Below, piece after piece: positions 34,601-41,207 of a stretch of 64,000 nt of DNA (position 1 is the first letter of the stretch; each line of letters opens with the position of its first letter). The notes under the pieces are model-generated. The model searched no databases, was not told where the DNA came from, and saw only the letters and a program-made list of their open reading frames with translations. The DNA lies in NCBI GenBank assembly GCA_963842975.1, contig CAWJIH010000009.1, positions 682,001 through 746,000 of the forward strand. Reading direction: 5' to 3'. Origin of the DNA: JACJWR01 sp963842975. Its GTDB lineage: Bacteria > Actinomycetota > Actinomycetes > S36-B12 > UBA10799. The position numbers and the translations under genes are program-made.

Positions 34601-34805
34601 GGAACACGTCTTTGAACACCCGGGCCTCGATGTGGTGAGTGCCGGGATTGCCGTTGGCAGTTGGTGGGCCTTCGTTGAATACCCACGGGGTGCCATCCGC
34701 GGTGGCGGCCAAACTGCGGTGGAAGGTGTTCTGCTCACGCCACTGCCGCAATACCTCCAGCTCCATCGCAGGAAGATCGATTCGAGCGGGGACAGGCCGG
34801 TACAT
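31686..34805 (-). CDS. ileS: Isoleucyl-tRNA synthetase
   Basis: A 1039-residue class I aminoacyl-tRNA synthetase charging tRNA-Ile. The HIGH-equivalent is GTHHIEARVF (residues 55-64) and the KMSKS-equivalent is KMSKH (595-599). The editing domain contains TTTPWTLVSNTAVAV, and zinc-type cysteines occur in SPYCPRCGTTL, HCWRCHTPLLYY and TIACAQCGD. The long C-terminal anticodon-binding region ends with a Val/Glu-rich repeat-like domain. It belongs to the longer, eukaryote-like type found in many actinobacteria. Start at ATG 34805 with GGAGGTGGG directly upstream; the open frame to 34877 lacks conservation. It is divergent from the DksA-type gene. I find no T-box leader. Confidence 0.96.
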   Translation of the reverse strand: MYRPVPARIDLPAMELEVLRQWREQNTFHRSLAATADGTPWVFNEGPPTANGNPGTHHIEARVFKDVFPRFKTMQGRYVPRKAGWDCHGLPVELAVEKELGFSGKPDIEAYGIEAFNAKCRESVLRHVDEFGVMTERMGYWVDMDDAYWTMSGDYIESVWWSLAQIHKSGLLVEDHRVSPYCPRCGTTLSDHELAQGYETVHDPSVFVRMPVTSGELLDRFDGLTLLVWTTTPWTLVSNTAVAVSPTADYAVIRTPEDETLVVAEALRQKISPDAEVLATVSGSDLEHHSYRPPFDLVDVPGAHFVILGDYVTTDDGSGLVHIAPAFGADDLAVARGYDLPVVNPVHADGTFDADLPLIGGMFFKDADKTLVSDLQARGLLFQLLDYEHNYPHCWRCHTPLLYYAQPSWYIKTTAIKEELVRENARTNWIPETIRDGRYGDWLANNIDWALSRNRYWGTPLPLWRCPAGHITAVESLADLSDKAGRNLEGLDPHRPFVDDVTIACAQCGDTAHRVPEVIDCWYDSGAMPFAQFGYPHRNVELFKSRYPADFVCEAIDQTRGWFYTLMAVGTLVFDQSSYRNVLCLGHILDAQGRKMSKHLGNVLQPIPLMDAHGADAVRWFMLASGSPWQARRVSHEAIDDVVRRVLLTYWNTVSFQSLYGRIAGWDPSADRQDLEYTSLDRWVSSEGQRTIREVTAALEAFDTQVAGRVLTSFVDDLSNWYVRRSRRRFWQGDPAALATLHEALRTVTLLMAPFTPFITERVWTDLFAEETGLDSVHLAQWPQVRESDIDDSLAADVAAVRSLVDLGRSARAESGVRTRQPLGRALVAATRWSTMAEDLRAQFTEEVNVLSVVPLSEEAGDLVEVSVKPNFRALGKRFGKRTPVIAAALGELAPAEVAESMRAAGSVTVSTEEGVETLSPDEVIITERPVAGWSVASTDGATVALDLELTEDLIRLGNVREVVRALQEARKSAGFDVTDRIEVAYRTDSDAAREVLSEHADGIAEEVLAVRFAPGDVTAAAVTLADLGMAFSLTKATG

Positions 34806-34966
34806 CCCACCTCCAGGGTTGGGTTCAGCGCAAGCGAGCGGCGTGGGTGGAAAGCCCAGCCCCACACAGGTAGCCAAGAATACCGCGGAGACCGAATGCC
34901 GAATGGCGTCCCCGCCTGCCCTCTCAGGTACCCTCGGAGTTCAGCACGAACCGACCAGGCGAAGGG

Positions 34967-35356
34967 ATGGCCGGCATGACCAGTTCGGCGACGGAGTTGT
35001 TCGATGAGGCCGAACTTGCGGCCCTACGCACCGAGTTGGAGTCGGAGGCAGCCGAATTGCGGCGAGACATCGCAGACTCAGAGTCCGATATCGCCGGCCT
35101 GATCAACGACTCGGGTGACGGTAGCGGCGACGATCTCGCCGACATCGGTTCCAAGACCCTTGAGCGCGAGCAGGACATGTTCCTGGTTGAGCAGGTCAGG
35201 GAATCGTTGCGTCAGATTGAGCACGCCATCGGTCGGATCGATGCCGGCACGTACGGCATCTGCGAAGGCTGCGGAGAGTTCATCGGGCGTGAACGGCTTG
35301 AGGTGTACCCCCGCGCCACGATGTGCATGGGCTGCAAGATTGCGCAGGGGGGCTGA
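34967..35356 (+). CDS. TraR/DksA-type zinc finger protein
   Basis: A 129-residue protein. A long helical hairpin (about residues 10-85) carries acidic residues DSESDIAGLINDSGDGSGDDLADIGS and is followed by RIDAGTYGICEGCGEFIGRERLEVYPRA. A four-cysteine zinc finger (CEGC and CMGC) closes the protein, as in DksA/TraR/YteA family members that bind RNA polymerase. ATG 34967 and ATG 34976 are both possible. It is next to lspA, an arrangement frequent in actinobacteria. Regulatory targets are unknown. Confidence 0.9.
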   Translation: MAGMTSSATELFDEAELAALRTELESEAAELRRDIADSESDIAGLINDSGDGSGDDLADIGSKTLEREQDMFLVEQVRESLRQIEHAIGRIDAGTYGICEGCGEFIGRERLEVYPRATMCMGCKIAQGG

Positions 35357-35921
35357 CATCAGCAGCGAGCCTTCGCAGCGAGCCAAGACCACCTGGCTGG
35401 TGGCCGTTGCGGCGGTGGTGGTTCTGCTGGTGGATCAACTCACCAAGGTGTGGGCGGTCGCACGGCTAGAAAATCAGCCACCGGTGGATGTCATCGACGG
35501 CGTTTTCCAGTTCACGTTTGTGCGCAACCCCGGCGCTGCCTTTTCCCTCGGTGCTGGCTCGACGCTTTTTGTCAGTCTGCTCGCTCTCGTGATCGTCGTG
35601 GTGTTGATGTATCGGGCGCGCAACCTGCGTTCTGTGTGGTGGGCCATTGCCATGGGCGGCATGATCGGCGGCGCGGTGGGAAACCTCACTGACCGGGTGT
35701 TCCGGGAGCCGGGCGGGCTGCGGGGGCACGTGGTGGACTTTCTCGCCTTGCCGTTCTGGCCGGTGTTCAACGTGGCCGACATGGCCGTGGTGGGATCCGC
35801 CATCCTGATGATCGTGTTGGCCCTGCTGGGCATCGATTTTGACGGCACTCGGCAGAAAGACGACAAGGGCACCGCAACCGGCAGCTCGACGGCGGAGTCT
35901 GCGCCGGAGGCGTCGGCGTGA
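35340..35921 (+). CDS. lspA: Lipoprotein signal peptidase LspA
   Basis: An aspartic membrane peptidase (signal peptidase II) that cleaves prolipoproteins after lipidation. Four transmembrane helices are apparent, with the conserved sequences VDQLTKVWAV, RNPGAAFSLG, the catalytic GGAVGNLTDRVF and FNVADMAVVGSA (the two Asp residues). A polar tail of about 30 residues follows. The start is uncertain: no ATG or GTG gives an ideal N-terminus. TTG 35340 (193 residues, overlapping the DksA-type stop by 17 bp) or GTG 35400 are candidates. It overlaps rluA-family gene by 4 bp. Confidence 0.9.
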   Translation: MRRGADISSEPSQRAKTTWLVAVAAVVVLLVDQLTKVWAVARLENQPPVDVIDGVFQFTFVRNPGAAFSLGAGSTLFVSLLALVIVVVLMYRARNLRSVWWAIAMGGMIGGAVGNLTDRVFREPGGLRGHVVDFLALPFWPVFNVADMAVVGSAILMIVLALLGIDFDGTRQKDDKGTATGSSTAESAPEASA

Positions 35922-36868
35922 CGCGCAGGTATCTGCCCGTTCCGGAGTCGCTGGCTGGTGAGCGGGTGGACGTCGTGGTGGCCAGGATGCTGGGACTGTC
36001 GAGGTCGGCCGCCGCCGATCTCGTGGGGGCTGGTGCGGTGAGCGTCGAGGATCGGGTGGTGGCGAAGTCGCACCGGGTGCTCGACGGCGACGTGGTCGAG
36101 GTGGAGTTGCCAGAGCCGAAGGCGGCGTTGCTCGACGGCGATTCGGAAGAGTCCGAGGTGAAGGCCCAGCCAGTCGACGGGCTCAACGTGGTGTTCCTCG
36201 ACGAGCATGTGGTGGTGGTGGACAAGCCGGTGGGGGTGGCCGCACACGCCAGCCCCGGCTGGACGGGGCCGACTGTGACTGGTGGGTTGGCTGCGCAGGG
36301 GATCGAACTGGCCCGGGTGGGCGCTGCGGAACGTGAGGGGATCGTGCACCGGCTCGATGTCGGTACGAGTGGGTTGATGGTGGTCGCCCGTTCTGAGTGG
36401 GCCTATACGAGTTTGAAGGACCAATTCCGTGACCGCACCGTGGACAAGGTCTACCACGCGCTGGTGCAGGGTCATCCGGATCCGACCAGCGGCACCATCG
36501 ATGCGCCGATCGGACGCCACCCCACCGCCGACTACCGCTTCGCAGTCGTGTCCGACGGCCGGCCAAGCATCACCCACTACGACACGATTGAAGCTTTTCC
36601 CTACGCGACGCTTGTCGAGGTCCACCTGGAAACCGGCCGGACCCACCAGATTCGGGTGCACTTCGCAGCGCTGCGCCACCCCTGCTGCGGGGATCTCACC
36701 TACGGCGCCGACCCGGTGCTGGCTAAGCGACTCGGGCTGACCCGGCAGTGGTTGCATGCCAAGGAGTTGGAGTTCGAGCACCCGGGCACGGGGGAGCGGG
36801 TGCGGTTCGCCTCGGAGTACCCAGCCGACTTGGCGGCGGCGATGGACGTGATCAGCGCGCCGGTTTAA
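35918..36868 (+). CDS. Ribosomal large subunit pseudouridine synthase, RluA/RluD family
   Basis: A 316-residue enzyme. It has an N-terminal S4 RNA-binding domain (GERVDVVVARMLGLSRSAAADLVGAGAVSV) and a catalytic domain with VVVDKPVGVAAHAS, the signature GIVHRLDVGTSGLMVVAR carrying the catalytic aspartate, KVYHALVQG and a C-terminal LETGRTHQIRVHFAAL motif. It isomerises uridines in 23S rRNA; by length and the S4 domain it is nearest RluD/YlyB types, but the exact site is not predictable. GTG start overlaps lspA by 4 bp, the common lspA-rluD pairing. Confidence 0.92.
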   Translation: MTRRYLPVPESLAGERVDVVVARMLGLSRSAAADLVGAGAVSVEDRVVAKSHRVLDGDVVEVELPEPKAALLDGDSEESEVKAQPVDGLNVVFLDEHVVVVDKPVGVAAHASPGWTGPTVTGGLAAQGIELARVGAAEREGIVHRLDVGTSGLMVVARSEWAYTSLKDQFRDRTVDKVYHALVQGHPDPTSGTIDAPIGRHPTADYRFAVVSDGRPSITHYDTIEAFPYATLVEVHLETGRTHQIRVHFAALRHPCCGDLTYGADPVLAKRLGLTRQWLHAKELEFEHPGTGERVRFASEYPADLAAAMDVISAPV

Positions 36869-36878
36869 AGCCTCCTTT

Positions 36879-36924
36879 GCATCGTGATGCTCACACAGTC
36901 GCATCATGATGCTACTTTGGTGAC
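36879..36924 (+). promoter_or_regulatory. vapBC operator: two GCATCRTGATGC palindromes and -10 box
   Basis: Two near-identical 12-bp palindromes, GCATCGTGATGC (36879-36890) and GCATCATGATGC (36901-36912), lie 22 bp apart centre to centre, two helical turns. A TACTTT -10 candidate (36913-36918) follows, 6 bases before the antitoxin ATG, suggesting a leaderless mRNA. Ribbon-helix-helix antitoxins bind such paired operators to repress their own operon. Confidence 0.72.
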
Positions 36925-37149
36925 ATGCGAACTACCTACACTCCGGCGCCTGATGTAGAGGTAGAAATTCAGCGACTACGCCGAGAGTTGGGAATCGGAG
37001 TGAGTGAGGCGATCAACCTGCTTGCCCGGCGTGGGATGGCATCTGGCCCGAAGCCACCACAGCGCTTTCGTCAGCGCTCAACTTCGATGGGGGCCAAGAT
37101 CCCAGTCGACAACATCGGCGGGGTTCTCGAGCAGTTGGACCACGACTGA
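36925..37149 (+). CDS. Ribbon-helix-helix antitoxin (VapB-like)
   Basis: A 74-residue protein. The N-terminal beta strand RTTYTPAPDVEVEIQRLRRELGIGVSEAINLLARRGM matches a ribbon-helix-helix DNA-binding fold; the basic C-terminal part (PKPPQRFRQRSTSMGAKIP) would wrap and inhibit the toxin. It overlaps the PIN toxin start (TGATG at 37147-37151). Two operator palindromes sit directly upstream. It acts as autorepressor and toxin neutraliser. Confidence 0.78.
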   Translation: MRTTYTPAPDVEVEIQRLRRELGIGVSEAINLLARRGMASGPKPPQRFRQRSTSMGAKIPVDNIGGVLEQLDHD

Positions 37150-37529
37150 TGCTCCTCGACGCCAACCTGCTCCTCTACGCCGTAGATGTCGAGGCTGCGA
37201 AACATGTTGCTGCAACCGAGTGGCTAGAGGAGAAACTGTCGGGACCTTCGCGAGTCGGCCTGCCGTGGCAGACGATTGGTGCCTTCGTACGCATCGCCAC
37301 CCATCCGCGCGTCTACGAGCGACCCCTCACCTCTGCTCAGGCATGGAGCTACGTCGAGGAGTGGCTGGCAGCCCCGAACGTGTGGATCCCTCCGACTGGT
37401 CCAGGCACGGCCGCCGTCTTGGGGCAATTGCTGGAGGCTCCGGACATCACCGGAAACCTGGTTCCCGATGCCCAACTCGCCGCACTGGCCATCGAGCACG
37501 GAGTTGCGGTGGCAAGCGCCGATGCGTGA
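37149..37529 (+). CDS. PIN-domain toxin VapC, C-terminus cut by a frameshift
   Basis: A 126-residue PIN-domain ribonuclease. It starts MLLDANLLLYAVD with the first catalytic Asp (Asp4); a central Glu and NLVPDAQLAALAIEHG with a further Asp follow. The frame ends at a TGA (37527-37529) just after VASADA. Skipping one base near 37522 gives ASADRDFARFPGCRWINPLQ and a stop at 37573-37575, exactly the family's usual end, which contains the last acidic residue and the W..NPL motif. As read, the toxin lacks that aspartate and the final strand and may be inactive; a sequence error is possible. Confidence 0.78.
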   Translation: MLLDANLLLYAVDVEAAKHVAATEWLEEKLSGPSRVGLPWQTIGAFVRIATHPRVYERPLTSAQAWSYVEEWLAAPNVWIPPTGPGTAAVLGQLLEAPDITGNLVPDAQLAALAIEHGVAVASADA

Positions 37530-37615
37530 CTTTGCACGCTTCCCAGGGTGTCGTTGGATCAATCCGTTGCAATGAGCAAGGCGGAGGGTCGATTCAACGC
37601 GCGACTCGGGGCTAT

Positions 37616-38557
37616 TTAGGCCGCGTCGCTGGTGTTCGCAGGCGGGTGGGCCGACGCGCCCTTCTCACGGGCCTTGTCGTAGACGTCGTGGACCATTTCG
37701 AGGACTTTGTCGGGAAACTCAAGTGGCAACATGTGGGTGCCGTGCAGCAGGTGCACCGCAGCGTGCGGGATCTTCTCGGCAAAGGCCATGATGTCCCGCG
37801 CCGAGGTCATCACGTCGAATCCGCCGGCGGCCACAGTCACCGGAACCTCGACGAATGACGGATCGATCGGTTCGTGTTTGGCCGCTGCCATGCCCAAAGT
37901 GAAATACCAGTGGAAGTCGTGCTCCAGGAACGCCTTGATCCACGGCACAGTGTGGCTGGGGTCGGAATGCGGCATCATGAACCCGGTCCAGCGGAGGACC
38001 TCCGCAAACGGGCGACCCTTGGGCACGGTGCGTGCAAGTGCGGTCAGGGGCGTTCCGAACATCCGTCCGCCGTGCACCACCCCCATTGACACGTGTCGGC
38101 GCAGCGGCTTGGGAACCATCAGGCTGGCGAATCCTGATTCAAAGGTGCCCCCCGGCACGCCGGCCAGGGCCACGATCCCGGCCACCCGGTCGGGCTCCCG
38201 CTTTGCCATCTCGAAGGCGACGTTTACCCCGATCGACCAGCCCACCACCACTGCGCGATCCCAGCCCATTTTTTCCATCAGCGCGAACGCGTCGTCCACG
38301 TGATCGGGTACCCCGATGCGTTCGGGGTCCGCAGGCTTGTCCGAGCCCAGCCCGCCACGGTGATTCCAGCCCGCGACGAAGTAGTCCGGCTCGTCGCTCA
38401 GTAGCGTCGGCCACGCCTCCGGGGGCGTGCCCAGACCGTTGGCCACCAGCAGCGGTGGCTTGTCGGTGGCGTCGTTGGTCCAGCCGACCAGGGAGGTCCC
38501 ATCGTGAGCTTGGAACCGGAATCGGCGATAGTTCAGGTGCGGTTCCACGCAAACCAT
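37616..38557 (-). CDS. Alpha/beta hydrolase
   Basis: A 313-residue alpha/beta-hydrolase. The strand LLVANGLGTPPEAW gives the oxyanion region, GWNHRGGLGSDKP follows, the nucleophile elbow is VVGWSIGVN (Ser), a later Asp lies in AAGGFDVMTS, and the catalytic His is in LLHGTHMLPLEFP. It is monocistronic on the minus strand between vapBC and ilvD. Substrate unknown. The G-W-S-I-G elbow and the cap resemble epoxide hydrolase and haloperoxidase-like groups, but this does not fix a reaction. Confidence 0.78.
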   Translation of the reverse strand: MVCVEPHLNYRRFRFQAHDGTSLVGWTNDATDKPPLLVANGLGTPPEAWPTLLSDEPDYFVAGWNHRGGLGSDKPADPERIGVPDHVDDAFALMEKMGWDRAVVVGWSIGVNVAFEMAKREPDRVAGIVALAGVPGGTFESGFASLMVPKPLRRHVSMGVVHGGRMFGTPLTALARTVPKGRPFAEVLRWTGFMMPHSDPSHTVPWIKAFLEHDFHWYFTLGMAAAKHEPIDPSFVEVPVTVAAGGFDVMTSARDIMAFAEKIPHAAVHLLHGTHMLPLEFPDKVLEMVHDVYDKAREKGASAHPPANTSDAA

Positions 38558-38633
38558 TGTGCGTTCCGAGCGATACCAGGCCGTGCGTGGGGTGGCGGTC
38601 GATTGGGTGCCATCGCGGAAGTCTGGGTCGCAT

Positions 38634-38645
38634 TAGGATGGGCCC
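38634..38645 (+). promoter_or_regulatory. -10 box for leaderless ilvD
   Basis: TAGGAT (38634-38639) lies 6 bases before the ilvD ATG with no ribosome binding site between, the spacing expected if transcription starts at the A of the ATG. Confidence 0.55.
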
Positions 38646-40319
38646 ATGACCGACATGAAGCCCCGCAGCAAAGACGTCACCGATGGCCTCGAGCGCGCCG
38701 CGGCCCGCGGCATGCTCCGAGCCGTGGGTATGACCGACGCCGACTGGCCCAAGTCCCAAATCGGCATCGCCTCCAGTTGGAACGAGATCACCCCCTGCAA
38801 CCTGAGCCTCGAGCGGCTGGCCAAGGCAGCCAAGGAGGGGGTGCACGCCGCCGGTGGCTTCCCGATGCAGTTCGGCACCATCAGCGTCTCGGACGGCATC
38901 TCGATGGGCCACGAGGGCATGCACTTCTCGCTGGTGAGCCGTGAGATCATCGCCGATTCGGTCGAGGCGGTGATGCAAGCTGAGCGGCTCGACGGCATGG
39001 TCACCTTCGCTGGCTGCGACAAGTCGCTCCCGGGCATGCTGATGGCTGCCGCCAGGCTCGATTTAGCCAGCGTTTTCGTGTACGCCGGGTCGATTCTGCC
39101 GGGCCGATTGGGGGACAAAGACGTCACCATCATTGATGCGTTCGAGGCCGTCGGGGCTTGCGCTCGCGGGCTCATCACCCGCGACGAAGTCGACGCGGTC
39201 GAGCGAGCCATCTGCCCAGGTGAGGGCGCCTGCGGCGGTATGTACACCGCGAACACTATGGCCAGTGCGGCAGAGGCGATGGGTATGGCTTTGCCCGGAT
39301 CATCTGCCCCGCCGGCGGTGGACCGTCGCCGTGACGGCATCGCCCGGGCTTCGGGCGTCGCCGTGGTGGAGTTGATCCGACAGGGCATCACCACCCGCGA
39401 CATCATCACCAAGGCTTCGCTGGAGAACGCGATCGCGGTGGTGATGGCCTTCGGCGGATCAACCAACGCGGTGCTGCACCTGCTCGCCATCGCGCATGAA
39501 GCAGACGTGGACCTCACCATGGAAGATTTCCACCGGATCGGATCGAAAGTGCCGCTACTCGCCGACGTCAAGCCGTTTGGGCGATACGTGATGAGCGACG
39601 TCGACCGGGTCGGGGGAGTCCCAGTGGTGATGCGGGCTCTGCTCGATGCTGGCCTGCTCAATGGGGACTGCATGACCGTCACCGGCAAGACGCTGGCGGA
39701 GAATCTCGCAGACTTGGACTCGCCGGATCCCGACGGCGACATCCTGCGCGCCATGAACGCCCCGCTTGATCTGCACGGTGGCATCACCGTCCTGGGCGGC
39801 TCACTCGCTCCAGAGGGCGCCGTCTGCAAGAACGCTGGTGTGCCTGTGACCACGTTCGAAGGGCGTGCGCGGGTGTTTGAACGTGAGCAGTCAGCGATGG
39901 CTGCGCTGGAGGACGGCACAATCCAGGCCGGTGACGTGGTGGTGATCCGTTGGGAGGGTCCCAAGGGCGGCCCCGGTATGCGCGAGATGCTCATGATCAC
40001 CGGAGCCATCAAGGGTGCTGGCCTCGGCAAGGACGTGCTGTTGCTCACCGACGGCCGATTTTCGGGCGGCACCACTGGGCTGTGCGTGGGTCACGTCGCG
40101 CCGGAAGCCGCCGACGGTGGCCCGATTGCGCTGGTCAACGACGGTGACACGATTCGCATCGACCTTGAAGCACGAACGCTGGATCTTGACGTGCCGGCCG
40201 ACGAGTTGGCCCGCCGCCGGGCCGAGTGGGAACCGCTGCCGCCGCGCTACACCCGCGGTGTGCTGGCCAAGTACTCGAAGCTCGTGGGTTCGGCGTCGCG
40301 AGGAGCGGTCTGCGACTGA
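38646..40319 (+). CDS. ilvD: Dihydroxy-acid dehydratase
   Basis: A 557-residue iron-sulfur dehydratase making 2-keto acids for valine and isoleucine. Cluster cysteines are in ITPCNLSL, FAGCDKSLPGM and GACGGMYTANTMA. Mg-binding and catalytic motifs include SVSDGISMGHEGMHFSLVSRE, PGSSAPPAVD, GGSTNAVLHLLAIA, GGPGMREML and LLTDGRFSGGTTGLCVGHV. Length fits the shorter IlvD class. It stands alone about 0.9 kb upstream of the ilvB operon, with its own promoter. Confidence 0.96.
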   Translation: MTDMKPRSKDVTDGLERAAARGMLRAVGMTDADWPKSQIGIASSWNEITPCNLSLERLAKAAKEGVHAAGGFPMQFGTISVSDGISMGHEGMHFSLVSREIIADSVEAVMQAERLDGMVTFAGCDKSLPGMLMAAARLDLASVFVYAGSILPGRLGDKDVTIIDAFEAVGACARGLITRDEVDAVERAICPGEGACGGMYTANTMASAAEAMGMALPGSSAPPAVDRRRDGIARASGVAVVELIRQGITTRDIITKASLENAIAVVMAFGGSTNAVLHLLAIAHEADVDLTMEDFHRIGSKVPLLADVKPFGRYVMSDVDRVGGVPVVMRALLDAGLLNGDCMTVTGKTLAENLADLDSPDPDGDILRAMNAPLDLHGGITVLGGSLAPEGAVCKNAGVPVTTFEGRARVFEREQSAMAALEDGTIQAGDVVVIRWEGPKGGPGMREMLMITGAIKGAGLGKDVLLLTDGRFSGGTTGLCVGHVAPEAADGGPIALVNDGDTIRIDLEARTLDLDVPADELARRRAEWEPLPPRYTRGVLAKYSKLVGSASRGAVCD

Positions 40320-40419
40320 CGGTTCTGGGGCGCGGGGGCACTCCTCGCCCTGTGGAAAACTCCACGCGGCTCAGGATGGGTTCATGAGTTACTAGAGAAA
40401 TGAATCCAGGGGGGTCATC

Positions 40420-40968
40420 ATGTCTGTCATGGTCGCTGACGCACTGCTTACCCGGGCTGATCTCGATGCCCTACCGGACGACGGGCGTCGTCATGAGTTG
40501 CTTGACGGCGCCATTGTCGTGACGCCGTCGCCGGGGTTCGGGCATCAAGATGTGCTTGGTGCTCTGTTCGTCCAACTCCGTCAGGTGATCGGGGGCTCGG
40601 ACCTCGTGGTGTTCACAGGCCCCTTTGACGTGGTGCTTGCCGAACACACGGTGGTGGTCCCGGACATCCTGGCGGCGCGGCGGGAGCAGTTCACGGCTAA
40701 GGATCTGCCTGGTGCGCCGCTGTTGGTGGTGGAGGTGCGTTCGCGGAGCACAGCAACAGTTGATGCGGTGATCAAGCGAGATCTGTATGAGAAGGCAGGG
40801 GTGGCGTCGTATTGGCTGGTGGATCCGGCGGGCCCATCGATCACGGTGTTGGAGCTGGCGGACGGGCGGTATCAGGAGGTGGCGCGCGCCCAGGGCGACG
40901 AGTCCATCGAGGTCACGGCGCCGGTGCCGATGCGTCTGACCCCGGCCGACTGGTTGCGCGGCTCGTGA
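40420..40968 (+). CDS. Uma2-family (DUF820) restriction-endonuclease-fold protein
   Basis: A 182-residue protein of the Uma2 family with a PD-(D/E)xK nuclease-like fold. Visible features: RRHELLDGAIVVTPSPGFGHQDVLGALFVQL, VVPDILAARREQF (the PD), PLLVVEVRSRSTATVDAVIKRDLYEKAGVASYWLVDP (the ExR/K region and the family's YW.VDP). The family is abundant in cyanobacteria and actinobacteria, often present in many copies; its natural function is not established. It sits between ilvD and the ilvB leader with no functional link apparent. Confidence 0.82.
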   Translation: MSVMVADALLTRADLDALPDDGRRHELLDGAIVVTPSPGFGHQDVLGALFVQLRQVIGGSDLVVFTGPFDVVLAEHTVVVPDILAARREQFTAKDLPGAPLLVVEVRSRSTATVDAVIKRDLYEKAGVASYWLVDPAGPSITVLELADGRYQEVARAQGDESIEVTAPVPMRLTPADWLRGS

Positions 40969-41051
40969 TCGCGGGGGCACTTGAAGCATCACGGGAGCAC
41001 CAGCCTCGAGCACTTCGGCCCCCCGCGAATGCGCTCTGTGTGCCCGCGCGC

Positions 41052-41057
41052 TACCCT
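41052..41057 (+). promoter_or_regulatory. -10 box for the ilvB leader transcript
   Basis: TACCCT, 7 bases before the leader peptide GTG. The same TACCCTAGG string precedes leuB at 51338-51346, so both appear to use the same promoter type and leaderless start. Confidence 0.55.
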
Positions 41058-41064
41058 AGGCAAC

Positions 41065-41100
41065 GTGATCACGGTAGTACTTTCCTCGCGCATCGGCTAA
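41065..41100 (+). CDS. ilvB operon leader peptide (Ile/Val-rich)
   Basis: A 12-codon frame, GTG to TAA, encoding MITVVLSSRIG. Six of its eleven residues are or flank Ile, Val and Leu (I, V, V, L, I), the end products of the operon. It begins 7 bases after a -10 box, ends inside a hairpin (arms 41087-41098 and 41106-41117), and is followed by an intrinsic terminator before ilvB. This is the arrangement of ribosome-mediated attenuation described for ilv operons of several actinobacteria. Confidence 0.75.
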   Translation: MITVVLSSRIG

Positions 41101-41117
41101 ACCCAAGCCGCTGCGCG
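41087..41117 (+). promoter_or_regulatory. Pause/anti-termination hairpin of the ilvB leader
   Basis: Twelve-base arms (41087-41098, 41106-41117) pair with a single mismatch around a 7-base loop. The leader peptide's last codons and stop lie in the left arm, so ribosome position would decide whether it forms. Confidence 0.6.
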
Positions 41118-41152
41118 AACCCCTCCACCCCACGCGGGGCGAGGGGTTTTTT
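41118..41152 (+). terminator. Intrinsic terminator (attenuator) before ilvB
   Basis: Outer arms AACCCCTC (41118-41125) and GAGGGGTT (41141-41148), inner arms CCCC (41128-41131) and GGGG (41136-41139), then six T (41147-41152). It lies between the leader peptide and ilvB, so it must be read through for ilvB-ilvN expression. Confidence 0.85.
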
Positions 41153-41207
41153 AATGGCCACGCCCGCATGAACATCAACCGCACCATCGACAAGCAATGA
41201 GGATCAG

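Noticed and set aside
34806..34966. Possible T-box riboswitch before ileS
   Set aside because: Actinobacterial ileS often has one, but the 161-bp divergent region lacks a recognisable T-box core and a specifier loop with an Ile codon in proper context.
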